A stretch of 64,000 nucleotides of DNA from Streptomyces sp. A0642 (GTDB taxonomy: Bacteria > Actinomycetota > Actinomycetes > Streptomycetales > Streptomycetaceae), in the NCBI RefSeq assembly GCF_004795105.1, contig NZ_SSBL01000033.1:1-64000 (forward strand). Direction: 5' to 3'. The position numbers were made by a program, and so were the translations under genes. Within the stretch, counting starts at the first letter, position 1, and the number at the start of each line of letters is the position of its first letter. Below the pieces are notes generated by a model, which saw only the letters and a program-made list of their open reading frames with translations, made no database searches and was not told the DNA's origin. Shown here one piece after another: positions 31,485 to 40,091 of the stretch.

Positions 31485-32912
31485 GTGAGCCCCCTGCGCC
31501 TGCCCGGCCCACCGCACCGCGTCAAGGACCCGCACCAGCTGATCGCCGAGTCCGGCGCCGACCTGGAGGGCCACGGACTCAAGCGCACCATGGGACTCTT
31601 CCAGCTGGTGTGCTTCGGGGTCGGCGCCGTCGTCGGCACCGGCATCTTCGTCGGCCTGTCCGACAGCGTCGCCGAGGCCGGCCCCGCCGTCGTGCTGTCC
31701 TTCGTCCTCGCGGCGGTCACCTGCGTCTTCACCGCCTTCTCGTTCGCCGAGCTGGGCAGTGCGATCCCGGTGTCCGGCAGCTCGTACTCCTTCGCCTACG
31801 CCACCCTCGGCGAGCGCGCCGCCTTCCTCGTCGGCTGGTGCCTGCTGCTGGAGTACGGCGTTTCTGTCTCCGCCGTGGCGGTGGGCTGGAGCCAGTACGT
31901 CAACGAACTGCTCGACAGTCTCTTCGGGCACCAGCTGCCGGCCGCGCTCTCCGCCGGCCCCGGCGACGGCGGTGTGATCAACCTGCCCGCCGTCCTCGTG
32001 GTGATGATGGCCGCGACGCTGCTGGTGCGCGGCATCCGGGAGAGCGCGGGGGCCACGGCCGCGATGGCCGTTCTCAAGATCGCCATCCTGATCATGTTCT
32101 GCGTCATCGCCTTCACCGCGTTCGAGCGCGGCAACCTCACGCCGTTCCTGGCGCACGGCCCGGGCGGCGTCACCGCGGGCGCGTCGCTGGCGTTCTTCTC
32201 GTACATCGGCTTCGACGCCATCACCACCGCGGGGGAAGAGGTCAAGAACCCGCGGCGGAACATCCCGATCGCGATCATGATCTGCATCGGCCTGGTCACG
32301 CTGCTCTACTGCGCGGTCGCCCTCGCCGCGATCGGCGCCCTCGGACCGGACGCCGTCTCCGACAAGCCGGCCGCGCTCTCCCTCATCGTCGACCAGGTCA
32401 CCGACTCGACCGTCGGCGGCGGGATCATCGCGTTCGGCGCGATCGTCGCCATCGCCTCGGTCGTCCTCGCGGTGATGTACGGCCAGACCCGCATCCTGCT
32501 GTCGATGTCGCGCGACGGCCTGGTGCCGCGGGTCTTCGAACGGGTCTCGCCGCGTACCGCGACACCGGTCGCCAACACCTGGATCGTCGCCGTCGTCTTC
32601 GCCGTCCCGGCGGCCTTCTCGTCCCTCGACGTGGTGGTGAACCTGACCACCATCGGCACGCTGGCCACGATGGTCGCGGTCAATGTCGCGGTCCTCGTGC
32701 TGCGCCGCCGCAATCCCGAGGTCAGGGGCTCGTTCCGAGTGCCCCTCTATCCGCTCAGCCCGCTCCTCGGCGTCGGCTTCTGCGTCTATCTGATGTACGG
32801 GACCGGCTGGTCGACCTGGGTGCAGTTCGCGGTGTTCCTGGCGGTGGGTGCGGCGGTGTACGCCGGTTACGGCCGCAGCCGCTCACGGCTGGCGGGCCGG
32901 GCCGGCGGCTGA
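31485..32912 (+). CDS. APC-family amino-acid permease
   Basis: A 475-residue transporter with about 12 membrane helices, from LVCFGVGAVVGTGIFVGLS to WVQFAVFLAVGAAVYAGY. The first helix carries the GxGxxxGTGIF substrate/sodium motif of the amino acid-polyamine-organocation superfamily, and FFSYIGFDAITTAGEEVKNP is the family signature after helix 6. It resembles the cationic amino-acid transporter subgroup. Position after arcA-arcB suggests arginine uptake or arginine/ornithine exchange, but the hairpin in between may separate its transcription. The GTG at 31485 precedes the usual short cytoplasmic N-terminus. The 3' end overlaps the convergent ATPase gene by 46 bp. Confidence 0.85.
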   Translation: MSPLRLPGPPHRVKDPHQLIAESGADLEGHGLKRTMGLFQLVCFGVGAVVGTGIFVGLSDSVAEAGPAVVLSFVLAAVTCVFTAFSFAELGSAIPVSGSSYSFAYATLGERAAFLVGWCLLLEYGVSVSAVAVGWSQYVNELLDSLFGHQLPAALSAGPGDGGVINLPAVLVVMMAATLLVRGIRESAGATAAMAVLKIAILIMFCVIAFTAFERGNLTPFLAHGPGGVTAGASLAFFSYIGFDAITTAGEEVKNPRRNIPIAIMICIGLVTLLYCAVALAAIGALGPDAVSDKPAALSLIVDQVTDSTVGGGIIAFGAIVAIASVVLAVMYGQTRILLSMSRDGLVPRVFERVSPRTATPVANTWIVAVVFAVPAAFSSLDVVVNLTTIGTLATMVAVNVAVLVLRRRNPEVRGSFRVPLYPLSPLLGVGFCVYLMYGTGWSTWVQFAVFLAVGAAVYAGYGRSRSRLAGRAGG

Positions 32913-33325
32913 CCGGTCGCCGGCAGGGTGAACCACACCGCCTTGCCGCGCTCCGTCGTGCGGTGACCGCAGGACGAACTGAGGGTGCGGATCAGCAGCA
33001 GGCCCCGGCCGTGCTCCTGCCACGGATCGGGCATGGAGTCCGGCTCGGGGCGGGACAGGTCGCCCGGCGGGGCCGGGTCGCCGTCGTGCACCTCCACCTG
33101 GCAGCCGGTCGGCAGAAGCTCCACCACCAGCTCGACGGGCTCGTCGCCGGGGGTGTGCTCCACGGCGTTGGCGACCAGCTCGGCGGTCAGCAGTTCGGCG
33201 GTGTCGCTGTCGGCCTCGAGGTCCGCCAGCACCGTACGGATCAGCGCCCGGGCGATCGGCACAGCGGCCGCGGAATGCGGCAGCGCGATGCGCCAGACGG
33301 CGGGTGCGGGGGCATCGGACGGCAC
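32867..33325 (-). CDS. Anti-sigma-factor-type ATP-binding protein
   Basis: A 152-residue single-domain HATPase_c protein of the RsbW-like family, very numerous in Streptomyces. The N box is LLTAELVANAVEHTPGD, followed by VEVHDGDPAPP and HGRGLLLIRTLSSSCGHR, the ATP-lid region. Such proteins phosphorylate anti-anti-sigma factors or bind sigma factors. No anti-anti-sigma partner is next to it. The start at 33325 gives VWRIALPHSAAAVPIAR at the normal place. The last 46 bp overlap the convergent permease gene. Confidence 0.85.
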   Translation of the reverse strand: MPSDAPAPAVWRIALPHSAAAVPIARALIRTVLADLEADSDTAELLTAELVANAVEHTPGDEPVELVVELLPTGCQVEVHDGDPAPPGDLSRPEPDSMPDPWQEHGRGLLLIRTLSSSCGHRTTERGKAVWFTLPATGQPPARPASRERLRP

Positions 33326-33481
33326 GGGCGGGCTTCCGTTCGGAGAGCGCGGAAAGTCGTGGGCTCAGAACTTCGCAGCTCAAAACTTCTTCGCTTCAAC
33401 CATACGAATCCCCCCGACACGGGCAAGGGTCTGCCGACCGGTACGAAGGGGACGTTCGTCACTTCCGGTCTCACGCTCCCT

Positions 33482-33521
33482 TTATCGCGTACTCGTGACG
33501 GGAGTCACGTACGAGTGATAA
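33482..33521. promoter_or_regulatory. Catabolic-island operator A, upstream of the enoyl-CoA hydratase gene
   Basis: A 40-bp nested palindrome: TTATC and GATAA at the ends (33482-33486, 33517-33521) and CGTGAC-GGGA-GTCACG at the centre (33494-33509). The core GTGACGGGAGTCA (33495-33507) and the flanking TATCG and GATAA recur at 40092-40128, in the promoter region between the ligase and acyl-CoA dehydrogenase genes of the same island. The best candidate to bind it is the PaaX-type repressor at 37603. It lies 47 bp before the ATG at 33568. Confidence 0.7.
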
Positions 33522-33567
33522 ATTCGGGGTCAGGCAGCAGCCCGACGGCCGAAGGGGACCACCCTCG

Positions 33568-34395
33568 ATGAGTCCGTTTCCCAGCTCCGCGTCCCGTACG
33601 GAGCACTGGCGCCATCTGCGGGTCACCGTGCAGGACGGTGTCGCCACCGTCACCCTCGCCCGGCCCGACAAGCTCAACGCGCTGACCTTCGGCGCCTACG
33701 CGGACCTGCGCGACCTCCTGGCCGAACTGTCGCGGGAGCGCTCCGTGCGGGCCCTGGTGCTGGCCGGTGAGGGGCGCGGCTTCTGTTCGGGCGGCGATGT
33801 GGACGAGATCATCGGCGCCACGCTCGCGATGGACACCGCCCGGCTGCTGGACTTCAACCGCATGACCGGACAGGTCGTACGGGCGCTGCGCGAGTGCCCG
33901 TTCCCCGTCGTCGCGGCCCTGCACGGCGTCGCCGCCGGAGCGGGCGCCGTCCTCGCGCTGGCCGCCGACTTCCGGGTCGCCGACCCCTCCGCCAGGTTCG
34001 CCTTCCTCTTCACCCGCGTGGGGCTCTCCGGCGGCGACATGGGCGCGGCCTACCTGCTGCCCCGGGTCGTCGGCCTCGGCCACGCCACCCGGCTCCTCAT
34101 GCTGGGCGACCCCGTCCGCGCCCCCGAGGCCGAGCGGATCGGCCTGATCAGCGAACTGGCCGAAGAGGGCCTGGCCGACGAGCGGGCCGCCGCGCTCGCC
34201 CGACGCCTCGCGGACGGGCCCGCGCTCGCCCTCGCCCAGACCAAGGCGCTGCTCACCGCCGAACTCGACATGCCCCTGGCCGCGTCCGTGGAGATGGACG
34301 CCGCCACCCAGGCCCTGCTGATGCACGGCGAGGACTACGCGGAATTCCACGCCGCCTTCACCGAGAAGAGGCCGCCGAAATGGCAGGGCCGGTGA
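33568..34395 (+). CDS. Enoyl-CoA hydratase/isomerase family protein
   Basis: A 275-residue crotonase-fold protein, first gene of a two-gene operon with the fused monooxygenase. The CoA and oxyanion-hole parts are clear: RPDKLNALTF, GRGFCSGGDVDEI and HGVAAGAGAVLALAADFRVAD. The two catalytic glutamates of classical hydratases are not evident: the usual position reads VGLSGGDMGAAYLLPRVVG, so it may be an isomerase, hydrolase or ring-modifying member. In the 2-aminobenzoyl-CoA route such a protein would act on the dearomatised ring CoA ester. The ATG at 33568 has AAGGGG about 9 nt upstream. The next gene starts 5 bp after its stop. Confidence 0.85.
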   Translation: MSPFPSSASRTEHWRHLRVTVQDGVATVTLARPDKLNALTFGAYADLRDLLAELSRERSVRALVLAGEGRGFCSGGDVDEIIGATLAMDTARLLDFNRMTGQVVRALRECPFPVVAALHGVAAGAGAVLALAADFRVADPSARFAFLFTRVGLSGGDMGAAYLLPRVVGLGHATRLLMLGDPVRAPEAERIGLISELAEEGLADERAAALARRLADGPALALAQTKALLTAELDMPLAASVEMDAATQALLMHGEDYAEFHAAFTEKRPPKWQGR

Positions 34396-34399
34396 CGCG

Positions 34400-36700
34400 A
34401 TGACGGCCCCCGACAGCGCGCCCTCCCCGCTCCGCCGGATCGCCGTCATCGGCGGCGGACCCGGCGGGCTCTACGCCGCAGCCCTGCTCAAGCGGCTGGG
34501 CCCGGAGCGCGAGATCACGCTGTGGGAACGGAACGCACCCGAGGACACGTTCGGCTTCGGCGTCGTCCTCTCCGACGAGACCCTCGGCGGCATCGAGCAC
34601 GCCGACCCCGTCGTCCACGCCGCGCTCCAGCGCGAGTTCGTCCGCTGGGACGACATCGACATCGTCCACCGGGGCCACACCCAGACCTCCGGCGGCCACG
34701 GCTTCGCAGCCCTCGGCCGCCGCCGGCTCCTGGAGATCCTGCACGAGCGCTGCACCGGCCTGGGGGTGCGCCTCCGCTTCCGCACCGAGGCGCCGCCCGC
34801 CGCCGAACTGGCCGGCACCCACGACCTGGTGATCGCGGCCGACGGCGTGCACAGCCGGACCCGCGACGCCCACGCGGAGAGCTTCGGGCCGCACGTCACC
34901 ACGCACCGCTGCCGGTACATCTGGCTCGCCGCCGACTTCGCCCTGGACGCCTTCCGCTTCGAGACCGCGGAGACCGCCTACGGCGTGATGCAACTGCACG
35001 CCTACCCCTTCTCCGCCGACGCCTCGACCGTCATCGTGGAGATGCGCGAAGAGGTCTGGCGCGCCGCCGGATTCGACACCTGCGACGCCGCCGAGTCGAC
35101 CCGGCACTGCGCCAAGATCTTCGCCGACGCCCTCGGCCACCGGCCGCTGCGCTCCAACAACTCCTCCTGGCTCACCTTCCGGACCGTCGTCAACGAGCAC
35201 TGGTCGCACGGGAACACCGTCCTCATCGGCGACGCCGCGCACACCGCGCACTTCTCCATCGGATCCGGCACCAAACTCGCCGTCGAGGACGCCCTCGCCC
35301 TCGCCGCCTGCATCGAGGAGCAACCAGGACTGCCCGCCGCCCTCGCCGCGTACGAGAGCGAGCGCCGGCCCGTCGTCGAATCGACCCAGCGCGCCGCCGC
35401 GGCCAGCCTGCGCTGGTTCGAGGAACTGGGTACGTACGTCGACCAGCCGCCCCGTCAGTTCGCCTTCAACCTCCTCACCCGCAGCCGCCGCGTCACCCAC
35501 GACAACCTGCGGCTGCGCGACGCCTCGTTCACCGCGGCCGTCGAGGACGAGTTCGGCTGCGCACCGGGGACGCCGCCGATGTTCACCCCGCTGCGGCTGC
35601 GGGGCCTGGAACTGCGCAACCGCGTCGTAGTCTCGCCCATGGACATGTACTCGGCCACCGACGGCGTGCCGGGCGACTTCCACCTCGTCCACCTGGGCGC
35701 GCGGGCGCTCGGCGGCGCCGCACTGGTCATGACCGAGATGGTGTGCGTGAGCCCCGAAGGCCGCATCACCCCCGGCTGCACCGGCCTCTACACCGACGAG
35801 CAGGCCGCCGCCTGGAGCAGGATCACCGGCTTCGTGCACACGGGATCACCCGGTACCGCGATCGGCGTCCAGCTCGGACATTCGGGCCGCAAGGGGTCCA
35901 CCAAGCTCATGTGGGAGGGCATCGACCAGCCGCTCGACGACGGCAACTGGCCGCTCACCGCCGCCTCCCCCCTTCCGTACGCCCCGGGTGTCAACCAGAT
36001 CCCGCACGCCCTGGACCGCGCGGGCCTGGACACCGTGCGCGAGCAGTTCGCGTCCGCCGCCGCGCGGGCCGACGCCTGCGGATTCGACCTCCTCGAACTG
36101 CACTGCGCGCACGGCTACCTGCTCTCCGGTTTCCTCTCCCCGCTCACCAACCACCGCACCGACGCGTACGGCGGCAGCCTGGCCAACCGGCTCCGCTTCC
36201 CGCTGGAGGTCTTCGACGCCGTCCGTGAACGATGGCCCGACGACCGGCCGATGACCGTCCGGATCTCCGCGACGGACTGGGCCGACGGCGGCACGACGGG
36301 CGAGGACGCCGTCGAGATCGCCCGAGCCTTCGTCGCGCACGGCGCCGACGCCATCGACGTCTCCACCGGCCAGGTCGTCCCCTTCGAGCGGCCCGAGTAC
36401 GGGCGCTCCTACCAGACGCCGTACGCCGACCGGATCCGCAACACCCTGTGCGTGCCCGTCATCGCCGTCGGCGCCATCTCCTCCTGGGACGACGTCAACT
36501 CCCTGCTGCTCGCGGGCCGCGCCGACCTCTGCGCCCTGGCCCGCCCGCACCTGTACGACCCGCACTGGACGCTCCACGCGGCGGCCGACCAGGGCTACGC
36601 GGGGCCGGGCGCGCCCTGGCCGCTCCCGTACCGTGCGGGCAGCCGGACCCCGCCGACGGGCCGCACGGACGCCCCGAAGCCGCGGCTCACCCTGGGCTGA
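34400..36700 (+). CDS. Fused flavin monooxygenase / Old-Yellow-Enzyme reductase (2-aminobenzoyl-CoA monooxygenase/reductase type)
   Basis: A 766-residue fusion protein. Residues 1-385 are a class A flavin monooxygenase: FAD site AVIGGGPGGLYAAALL, IAADGVHSRTRD and GDAAHTAHFSIGSGTKL. Residues 395-750 are an Old-Yellow-Enzyme-type FMN reductase: TPLRLRGLELRNRVVVSPMD, QLGHSGRKGS and ELHCAHGYLLSGFLSPLTN. This architecture is that of 2-aminobenzoyl-CoA monooxygenase/reductase, which hydroxylates and then reduces the ring of anthraniloyl-CoA, and of proteins annotated as bifunctional salicylyl-CoA 5-hydroxylase/oxidoreductase. A matching aryl-CoA ligase, acyl-CoA dehydrogenase and RidA lie nearby. 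It is co-transcribed with the upstream crotonase-fold gene. The ATG at 34400 is 4 nt after that gene's stop. Confidence 0.87.
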   Translation: MTAPDSAPSPLRRIAVIGGGPGGLYAAALLKRLGPEREITLWERNAPEDTFGFGVVLSDETLGGIEHADPVVHAALQREFVRWDDIDIVHRGHTQTSGGHGFAALGRRRLLEILHERCTGLGVRLRFRTEAPPAAELAGTHDLVIAADGVHSRTRDAHAESFGPHVTTHRCRYIWLAADFALDAFRFETAETAYGVMQLHAYPFSADASTVIVEMREEVWRAAGFDTCDAAESTRHCAKIFADALGHRPLRSNNSSWLTFRTVVNEHWSHGNTVLIGDAAHTAHFSIGSGTKLAVEDALALAACIEEQPGLPAALAAYESERRPVVESTQRAAAASLRWFEELGTYVDQPPRQFAFNLLTRSRRVTHDNLRLRDASFTAAVEDEFGCAPGTPPMFTPLRLRGLELRNRVVVSPMDMYSATDGVPGDFHLVHLGARALGGAALVMTEMVCVSPEGRITPGCTGLYTDEQAAAWSRITGFVHTGSPGTAIGVQLGHSGRKGSTKLMWEGIDQPLDDGNWPLTAASPLPYAPGVNQIPHALDRAGLDTVREQFASAAARADACGFDLLELHCAHGYLLSGFLSPLTNHRTDAYGGSLANRLRFPLEVFDAVRERWPDDRPMTVRISATDWADGGTTGEDAVEIARAFVAHGADAIDVSTGQVVPFERPEYGRSYQTPYADRIRNTLCVPVIAVGAISSWDDVNSLLLAGRADLCALARPHLYDPHWTLHAAADQGYAGPGAPWPLPYRAGSRTPPTGRTDAPKPRLTLG

Positions 36701-36723
36701 ACGGCGGGACACGGGCGCGCCGC

Positions 36724-37560
36724 TCACCCGCTGGTGTCCTCCGCGCCGACCACCAGCCGGTCGGACAGGGGGCGGTAGCCGATGCGCGTGTACACCCCGT
36801 TGCTCGTGGGGTTGGCGAGATCGGTGAACAGCAGGACTTCGTCCGCCCCCGCGTCCCGGGCCGCCCGGCTGACCTCGGCGGTCACCGCTGCCGCGTACCC
36901 GCGGCCGCGGTGACCGGGCGGGGTGTAGACGGGAGCGACGCGCGCGGTTCCCGCTGTGCGCGGCGAGATGCCCGCCATCGACACGGGGACGCCGTCGTGC
37001 TCCCAGAGCGTCAGCCGGCCCTCCGTAGTCCGCTCGTCGACCGCCCGTGCATGACGGCCGACTTGGCCGGCCGGGCCGCCGATGTCGACGGCGAACGCGG
37101 CGTACCAGCGCAGCAGAAGGTCCCGGTCCGCAGGGGTCGCGGGCCTCGCCCGGCCGCCGGGAGCGGGCGACGGAGGGGCCAACTCGCCCAGCCGGTAGAG
37201 CCGGAGCTCCTCGACGACCCGGTGCCGCGGCCAGTGGGCCGCCACCGCCACGGCGGTGGCCCGGTCCGCGTTGACCAGGGTGAGCCGACGGGCGGCCATC
37301 AGCGGAGCCACCGCCTCCGGGGGGAGCCCGTTCAACGAGGCGGGATGGGGCGGCGTGTGAACCAGCGTCCCGGCCACCTCGCCGTCGGCGCCACGCCACC
37401 ATCCCAGCACCGGATCGTGATCGCCGTAGGCGTGCGGGCCGTGGCGGCGCAGGGCCGCGGTGACGGTCCACACGACGGTGCTCTCCGCCGGACGGGTGGT
37501 GAGCCAGGGTCCTGCCGCGTCGAGGAAGACGTCGACGTCATCCGTGAAGGTCCAGGTCAT
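36724..37560 (-). CDS. GNAT family N-acetyltransferase
   Basis: A 278-residue acetyltransferase whose C-terminal GNAT domain (about residues 135-278) carries the acetyl-CoA loop VYTPPGHRGRGYAAAVTAEV and the end strand LFTDLANPTSNGVYTRIGYRPL. The N-terminal half is a degenerate GNAT-like domain. The substrate is unknown. It lies 42 bp after the PaaX gene on the same strand and ends 23 bp from the fused monooxygenase gene, so it could be co-transcribed with ligase and paaX. A CAGAAT 8 nt before its ATG may give it its own leaderless promoter. Confidence 0.83.
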   Translation of the reverse strand: MTWTFTDDVDVFLDAAGPWLTTRPAESTVVWTVTAALRRHGPHAYGDHDPVLGWWRGADGEVAGTLVHTPPHPASLNGLPPEAVAPLMAARRLTLVNADRATAVAVAAHWPRHRVVEELRLYRLGELAPPSPAPGGRARPATPADRDLLLRWYAAFAVDIGGPAGQVGRHARAVDERTTEGRLTLWEHDGVPVSMAGISPRTAGTARVAPVYTPPGHRGRGYAAAVTAEVSRAARDAGADEVLLFTDLANPTSNGVYTRIGYRPLSDRLVVGAEDTSG

Positions 37561-37602
37561 GCGCCCGCATTCTGCCGCGCGCGACCGCCGCGGGGCACGC
37601 GG

Positions 37603-38418
37603 TTATCCGTGCACGAACTCCGCCCCGGCGTCCCGCAGCCGCTCGTGCAGCAGCCCGAACACCTCGGCCGACCTGCCCCCCGGCCACGAGGAGGGAAGCA
37701 ACTCCCTCGGCAGCCCCGGATCCGCGTACGGCACCTGCCGCCAGGAGTCCAGCGCCAGCAGGTAGTCCCGGTACGCCGTCTCCGGGGCCGGCGGGCCGTC
37801 CGGGCGTGCCTCCCAGGACCGCAGGACCGGTTCGTGCCGTTCCAGGAAGCCCTCGTGCAGCCGGGCCAGGGCGTCCAGGTCCCACCAGCGGGCCACCGCT
37901 GCCGCGGTGGCCGAGAAACCCAGATGACCGCCCCGGAACAGCTCGACGTAGGAGGCGAGTCCGAGGCGTTCGAGGGTGTGCCGCGTCTCCTCGTGCAGCG
38001 CGGCCGGCGCGATCCACACCCCGGGTGCGGCCGTGCCGAAGCCGAGCCCGGAGAGCCGTGAACGCAGCAGATGCCGCTTGTGGCGTTCGGCTTCCGGTAC
38101 GGAGAACACGGCGAGCACCCAGCCGTCCCCGATGCGCGGGTCCGGATGCCGGTAGATCCGCCGGTCCCCGTCGTCCAGCAGCTGGCGGGCGTCGGCCGAG
38201 AGGGCGTACCCGGCCGCGCCGCCCGGGGTCCGGGCCGCTACGAGCAGTCCGCGCCGCTTCAGCCGGGAGACCGAGGACCGCACGGCGGGGGCCTCGACGC
38301 CGACGGCGCCCAGCAGCCGGACGAGTTCCGCCACCGGCATCGGGGCGTCGCCCGGGGTGCGGCCGTACGCCCCGTAGAGGGTGACGATCAACGAGCGGGG
38401 GGTGTGCGGTTCGATCAT
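37603..38418 (-). CDS. PaaX family transcriptional regulator
   Basis: A 271-residue repressor of the PaaX family, which senses aryl-CoA thioesters such as phenylacetyl-CoA. The N-terminal winged helix has SLIVTLYGAYGR then VEAPAVRSSVSRLKRRGLL; the central part has GWVLAVFSVPEAERHKRHLLRSRLSGLGFG in two pieces; GVWIAPA and the C-terminal dimerisation helices follow. The ATG at 38418 lies 4 nt after the ligase stop and is preferred to an in-frame start at 38454 inside the ligase gene. It probably responds to the ligase product and binds the shared motif at 33482-33521 and 40092-40128. It stops at TAA. Confidence 0.88.
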   Translation of the reverse strand: MIEPHTPRSLIVTLYGAYGRTPGDAPMPVAELVRLLGAVGVEAPAVRSSVSRLKRRGLLVAARTPGGAAGYALSADARQLLDDGDRRIYRHPDPRIGDGWVLAVFSVPEAERHKRHLLRSRLSGLGFGTAAPGVWIAPAALHEETRHTLERLGLASYVELFRGGHLGFSATAAAVARWWDLDALARLHEGFLERHEPVLRSWEARPDGPPAPETAYRDYLLALDSWRQVPYADPGLPRELLPSSWPGGRSAEVFGLLHERLRDAGAEFVHG

Positions 38419-38422
38419 CTGA

Positions 38423-40060
38423 TCATTCTCGGTGCGTGGCGCCGGATTCCGCACCGCCTTCGTCCTCCCGGAGGCGGAACCGCTGCAGTTTGCCGGTCGC
38501 CGTGCGGGGGAGTGCGGGCAGGAAGGTGATGAGGCGGGGGCACTTGTGCGGGGCCAGTTCGGAGCGCATGAACGTGCGCAGCGCGTCGGCCGTCAGGGCG
38601 GAGCCCTCGCGGCGCACCACGTACGCCGCCACGATCCGGCCGCGCAGCTCGTCCGCACGGCCCACCACCGCCGCCTCCGCCACCTCGGGGTGGCGCAGCA
38701 GGGCCTCCTCGACCTCGGGTCCCGCGATGTTGTAGCCGGAGGAGATGATCATGTCGTCGGCGCGGGCCACGTAGCGGAAGTAGCCGTCGGCGTCGCGGAC
38801 GTAGGTGTCGCCGGTCAGGTTCCAGCCGTGCCGTACGTAGTCCCGCTGCCGCTCGTCCGCGAGGTAGCGGCAGCCGACCGGCCCGCGCACCGCGAGCAGT
38901 CCCGGCTCGCCGTCCGGCACGGGTGCGCCGTCGTGGTCCACCACCCGGGCCTGCCAGCCGGGCACGGGGACGCCGGTGGTGCCGGGGCGGATCGCGTCGT
39001 CGGCGGCGGAGACGAAGATGTGCAGCAGCTCGGTGGCGCCGATGCCGTTGATGATCCGCAGACCGGTGCGCTCCTGCCAGGAGTGCCAGGTCGCGACGGG
39101 CAGGTTCTCACCCGCCGACACGCAGCGGCGCAGCGCGGAGAGATCGTGCCCGTCGAGCTGGTCGAGCATCACCCGGTAGGCCGTCGGGGCGGTGAACAGC
39201 ACCGATACCCGGTGCGCTGCCAGGGCGGGCAGTAACTGCTTGGGGCCCGCCTGTTCCAGCAGCAGCGCCGACGCACCGGCCCGCAGCGGGAAGACGACCA
39301 GACCGCCGAGTCCGAAGGTGAAGCCGAGCGGCGGACTGCCCGCGAAGACGTCGTCGGGCAGCGGCCGCAGGACGTGCCGCGAGAAGGTGTCCGCGATGGC
39401 CAGCACATCGCGGTGCAGATGCATGCAGCCCTTGGGGCGGCCGGTGGTCCCCGAGGTGAACGCGATCAGCGCCACGTCGTCCGCCGCGGTCTCGACCGCC
39501 CGGTACGGGCCGGACCGGGCCTCGGCCAGCCGCAGCAGGTCGTCGGGTGCCTCACCCCCGTACGCCGTGATCCGCAGCCCCGGCACCTCCGCCTTCACCA
39601 GGTCGTCGACGGACCGCACATCGCACAGCGCGTGGCTGATCCGGGCGATCGAGCAGATCGTGGCGAGTTCGGCCGCCCGCTGCTGGGCCAGTACGGTGAC
39701 GGCGATCCCCCCGGCCTTCAGCACCGCCAGCCAGCAGGCGGCGAGGCGGGGCGTGGTGGGACCGCGCAGCAGCACCCGGTTGCCGGGCACGAGCCCCAGG
39801 TCCGAGGTGAGGACATGGGCGATCCGGTCCACCAGGTCCCGCAGCTCCCCGTAACTCAGCACCCCGCCGTCGGGCGTACGGAAGGCCGGCCGTTCGGAGC
39901 CGAAGCGCTCCGCCGTGCGGTCCAGGAGCTCGGCGGCGCAGTTGAGCCGGCCCGGATAGTGCAGCTCGGGCAGGTCGAAGACCAGTTCCGGCCACTGGTC
40001 GGCGGGTGGCAGATGTTCCCTGGCGAAGCTGTCGATGTGCGCTGAGGTGTTCGGGTCCAT
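38423..40060 (-). CDS. Aryl-CoA ligase, 2-aminobenzoate-CoA ligase type, with a TTA codon
   Basis: A 545-residue adenylate-forming enzyme that activates an aromatic acid with ATP and CoA. Signature motifs are IAFTSGTTGRPKGCMH (AMP binding), NGIGATELLHIF, NLTGDTYVRDADGYF, RADDMIISSGYNI and the catalytic lysine in LPRTATGKLQRFRLRE. The N-terminus, PADQWPELVFDLPELHYP, resembles benzoate- and 2-aminobenzoate-CoA ligases rather than long-chain enzymes. Codon 276 (39235-39233) is TTA, so translation should need bldA tRNA. It is divergent from the acyl-CoA dehydrogenase and leads the paaX operon; operator B lies between. Anthranilate is the preferred substrate by context; salicylate and benzoate are alternatives. 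Confidence 0.88.
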   Translation of the reverse strand: MDPNTSAHIDSFAREHLPPADQWPELVFDLPELHYPGRLNCAAELLDRTAERFGSERPAFRTPDGGVLSYGELRDLVDRIAHVLTSDLGLVPGNRVLLRGPTTPRLAACWLAVLKAGGIAVTVLAQQRAAELATICSIARISHALCDVRSVDDLVKAEVPGLRITAYGGEAPDDLLRLAEARSGPYRAVETAADDVALIAFTSGTTGRPKGCMHLHRDVLAIADTFSRHVLRPLPDDVFAGSPPLGFTFGLGGLVVFPLRAGASALLLEQAGPKQLLPALAAHRVSVLFTAPTAYRVMLDQLDGHDLSALRRCVSAGENLPVATWHSWQERTGLRIINGIGATELLHIFVSAADDAIRPGTTGVPVPGWQARVVDHDGAPVPDGEPGLLAVRGPVGCRYLADERQRDYVRHGWNLTGDTYVRDADGYFRYVARADDMIISSGYNIAGPEVEEALLRHPEVAEAAVVGRADELRGRIVAAYVVRREGSALTADALRTFMRSELAPHKCPRLITFLPALPRTATGKLQRFRLREDEGGAESGATHRE

Positions 40061-40091
40061 GAAGGATCGCCCCCTTGTCGCCCTTGGAGCG

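Noticed and set aside
33568..36700. Reading the fused protein as the salicylyl-CoA 5-hydroxylase of a gentisate pathway
   Set aside because: No gentisate 1,2-dioxygenase is in the window and the Old-Yellow-Enzyme half plus RidA fit 2-aminobenzoyl-CoA better; kept only as an alternative.
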